Assembly (NCBI GenBank): GCA_031282665.1
Contig: JAITDH010000149.1
Span: 1 to 7,609 of the forward strand
DNA from: Zoogloeaceae bacterium
GTDB taxonomy: Bacteria; Pseudomonadota; Gammaproteobacteria; Burkholderiales; Rhodocyclaceae
Length of the DNA stretch: 7,609 bases
Reading direction: 5' to 3'
The first letter of the stretch is position 1; each line of letters begins with the position of its first letter. The notes under the pieces were generated by a model, which searched no databases, had not been told where the DNA came from, and was given only the letters and a program-made list of their open reading frames with translations. The translations under genes and the position numbers were made by a program. Below are positions 6,470 to 7,609 of the stretch, one piece after another.

Positions 6470-7102
6470 ATGCAGAAAATTCGGCACACACTGATGTTGC
6501 TTTCATGTCTGGCAGTTGGCTGGCTGGGATGCGAGGACGTTCATGCGGGCGACCCCCGTCTCCAGGCGATCAGTTCCGATCCAGCCACGCTGCGCATAGC
6601 GCAGGAAGCGGGGCGCAAGGCTTCCTTTTTCTGCGTAAACTGTCATGGCGACAATGGCGTCAGCCGTCTGCCCGACGTTCCCAACCTGGCCGGACAGAAC
6701 GCCGACTATGTGCTGGAGCAGACGCGCAAATTCGGTAGCGGCCAGCGCAAGGATCCCTTCATGCAGGGCCTGATCAAGGCGCTGAAGGAAGAAGAAAAGA
6801 TCCAGATTTCCCTCTTCTACGCCAGCCAGAATCCGCGTCCCATGAAGACCGATCCGGTCAAGGCCGCCGCCGGCCGGCAGGTCTTCGTCAAGTATTGCGC
6901 CCGCTGCCACGGCAACCAGGGATATGGCAATGAAACCATCCCGCGCCTGGCCGGACAGCACCAGGAATACGTCATCATGTCCGTCACCCGTTACCGCGAC
7001 AGGACCGGCGAACGCCAGGACCCGCTCATGTTCAGCGCCGTCGCGCCCCTGAAGGACTCGGAAATCCAGGAAGTCGCCGCCTATCTGAGCACCATGCCGT
7101 AA
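6470..7102 (+). CDS. Dihaem cytochrome c, c4-like
   Basis: The product is a secreted electron carrier of 210 residues. A signal peptide (MQKIRHTLMLLSCLAVGWLG..., cleavage likely after VHA near 26) leads to the periplasm. Two homologous class I haem domains follow. The first has CVNCH at 55-59 and a Met ligand at 98 (DPFMQG); the second has CARCH at 143-147 and Met187 (DPLMFS). Each domain has the PxLAGQxxxYV motif (PNLAGQNADYV at 71-81, PRLAGQHQEYV at 158-168), showing the internal duplication typical of cytochrome c4. C4 proteins usually pass electrons from the bc1 complex to terminal oxidases; that role is inferred here. A strong ribosome site, AAGGAG at 6458-6463 with a 6-base spacer, fixes the ATG start. 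The gene lies 16 bases after orn and 4 bases before greB. A Cys at 21 follows LGC, but the hydrophobic run and the later VHA site favour ordinary cleavage over a lipoprotein. Confidence 0.94.
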   Translation: MQKIRHTLMLLSCLAVGWLGCEDVHAGDPRLQAISSDPATLRIAQEAGRKASFFCVNCHGDNGVSRLPDVPNLAGQNADYVLEQTRKFGSGQRKDPFMQGLIKALKEEEKIQISLFYASQNPRPMKTDPVKAAAGRQVFVKYCARCHGNQGYGNETIPRLAGQHQEYVIMSVTRYRDRTGERQDPLMFSAVAPLKDSEIQEVAAYLSTMP

Positions 7103-7106
7103 GCGG

Positions 7107-7609
7107 ATGAACAAGGCTTTCACCAGGGAAAGCGCGGGCGAAGAAGACGATGACGATCTTTCTTCGCCCGTTCTGCAATTGCCGCCCGGCAGCAAGAATT
7201 ACATCACCCCCGCCGGACACGCCCGCCTGCTGGCCGAACAGGAATACCTGATCCGCGAGGAGCGGCCGCGCATGGTGGAAGTCGTCGCCTGGGCCGCCAG
7301 CAACGGCGACCGTTCCGAAAACGGCGATTACCTGTATGGAAAAAAACGCCTGCGCGAAATCGACCGCCGCATCCGTTTCCTGAACAAGCGCCTGGATCGG
7401 GCGCAGATCGTCGATCCCCTCCTGCAGGGCGACAACGACCAGATTTTCTTCGGCGCCACCGTTACCCTGAGTTTCGACGACGGGCCGGAACAGAAGTTCT
7501 CGATCGTCGGCATCGACGAGGCGGACGCCTCGCGCGGGCGCATCAGTTGGATATCCCCCCTCGCCCGCACCCTCATCAAGGCCAGGGAAGGCGACTCCCT
7601 GCGCTTCCA
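7107..7609 (+). CDS. greB: Transcription elongation factor GreB (3' end outside window)
   Basis: GreB rescues backtracked RNA polymerase by inserting a coiled coil into the secondary channel and stimulating cleavage of the nascent RNA. The 167 visible codons cover nearly the whole family length without a stop, so only the last few residues are missing beyond the window. An acidic N-terminal extension (EEDDDD, 12-17) precedes the family start SKNYITPAGHARL (29-41). The coiled coil spans about 40-105, with the tip AASNGDRSENGDYLYGKKR (63-81) that carries the catalytic acidic pair Asp68 and Glu71. The strand-rich C-terminal domain has FFGATVTL (114-121), SRGRISWISPLAR (142-154) and KAREGD (158-163). 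The length of the tip-flanking segments and SENGDYLYGKKRLREIDRRI favour GreB over GreA. The ATG at 7107 lies 4 bases after the cytochrome stop, with only a weak ribosome site, so translational coupling is likely. Confidence 0.96.
   Translation, partial: MNKAFTRESAGEEDDDDLSSPVLQLPPGSKNYITPAGHARLLAEQEYLIREERPRMVEVVAWAASNGDRSENGDYLYGKKRLREIDRRIRFLNKRLDRAQIVDPLLQGDNDQIFFGATVTLSFDDGPEQKFSIVGIDEADASRGRISWISPLARTLIKAREGDSLRF

Overview
The window reads as an ordinary, gene-dense stretch of chromosome from a respiring Gram-negative bacterium, most likely a betaproteobacterium. Grounds for this are the GC-rich, proteobacterial-type codon use, a short c551-type cytochrome plus a c4-type dihaem cytochrome, a GreB with an acidic N-terminal extension, and a divergent orn / (M48 protease - rsgA) arrangement. 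The genus cannot be fixed from sequence reading alone.

Layout. Bases 1-371 hold no convincing gene. They contain a palindromic MITE/REP-like repeat (139-272), then a near-ideal heat-shock (sigma32-type) promoter (310-337) that drives htpG (372-2276, Hsp90 chaperone). A small putative lipoprotein cytochrome of the c'/c556 class (2294-2752) follows htpG directly and may be translationally coupled to it. A perfect bidirectional terminator (2775-2803) separates it from a convergent minus-strand c551-type monohaem cytochrome (2820-3131).

Bases 3132-3593 carry no confident gene. They hold the upstream region of the c551 gene, a diverged inverted repeat pair, a probable minus-strand terminator and a stray CXXCH-encoding reading frame. 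Next is a minus-strand pair that overlaps by 11 bases: an integral-membrane M48 (Ste24-type) zinc protease (4534-5820) followed by rsgA (3594-4544). The last codons of rsgA are formed by a tandem heptamer repeat. A short divergent promoter region (5821-5895) leads to a plus-strand run of orn (5896-6453), a c4-like dihaem cytochrome (6470-7102) and greB (7107 to the window edge, incomplete).

Functionally the region mixes protein and RNA quality control (HtpG, membrane protease, RsgA ribosome maturation, Orn nanoRNA turnover, GreB transcript cleavage) with three secreted c-type cytochromes of different structural classes. I see no phage, CRISPR, toxin-antitoxin or defence module, and no clear new biological system. 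The points most worth checking are the heptamer repeat at the rsgA stop, the repeat mosaic in 3240-3630, the palindromic element beside the heat-shock promoter, and the junction of htpG with a haem lipoprotein.
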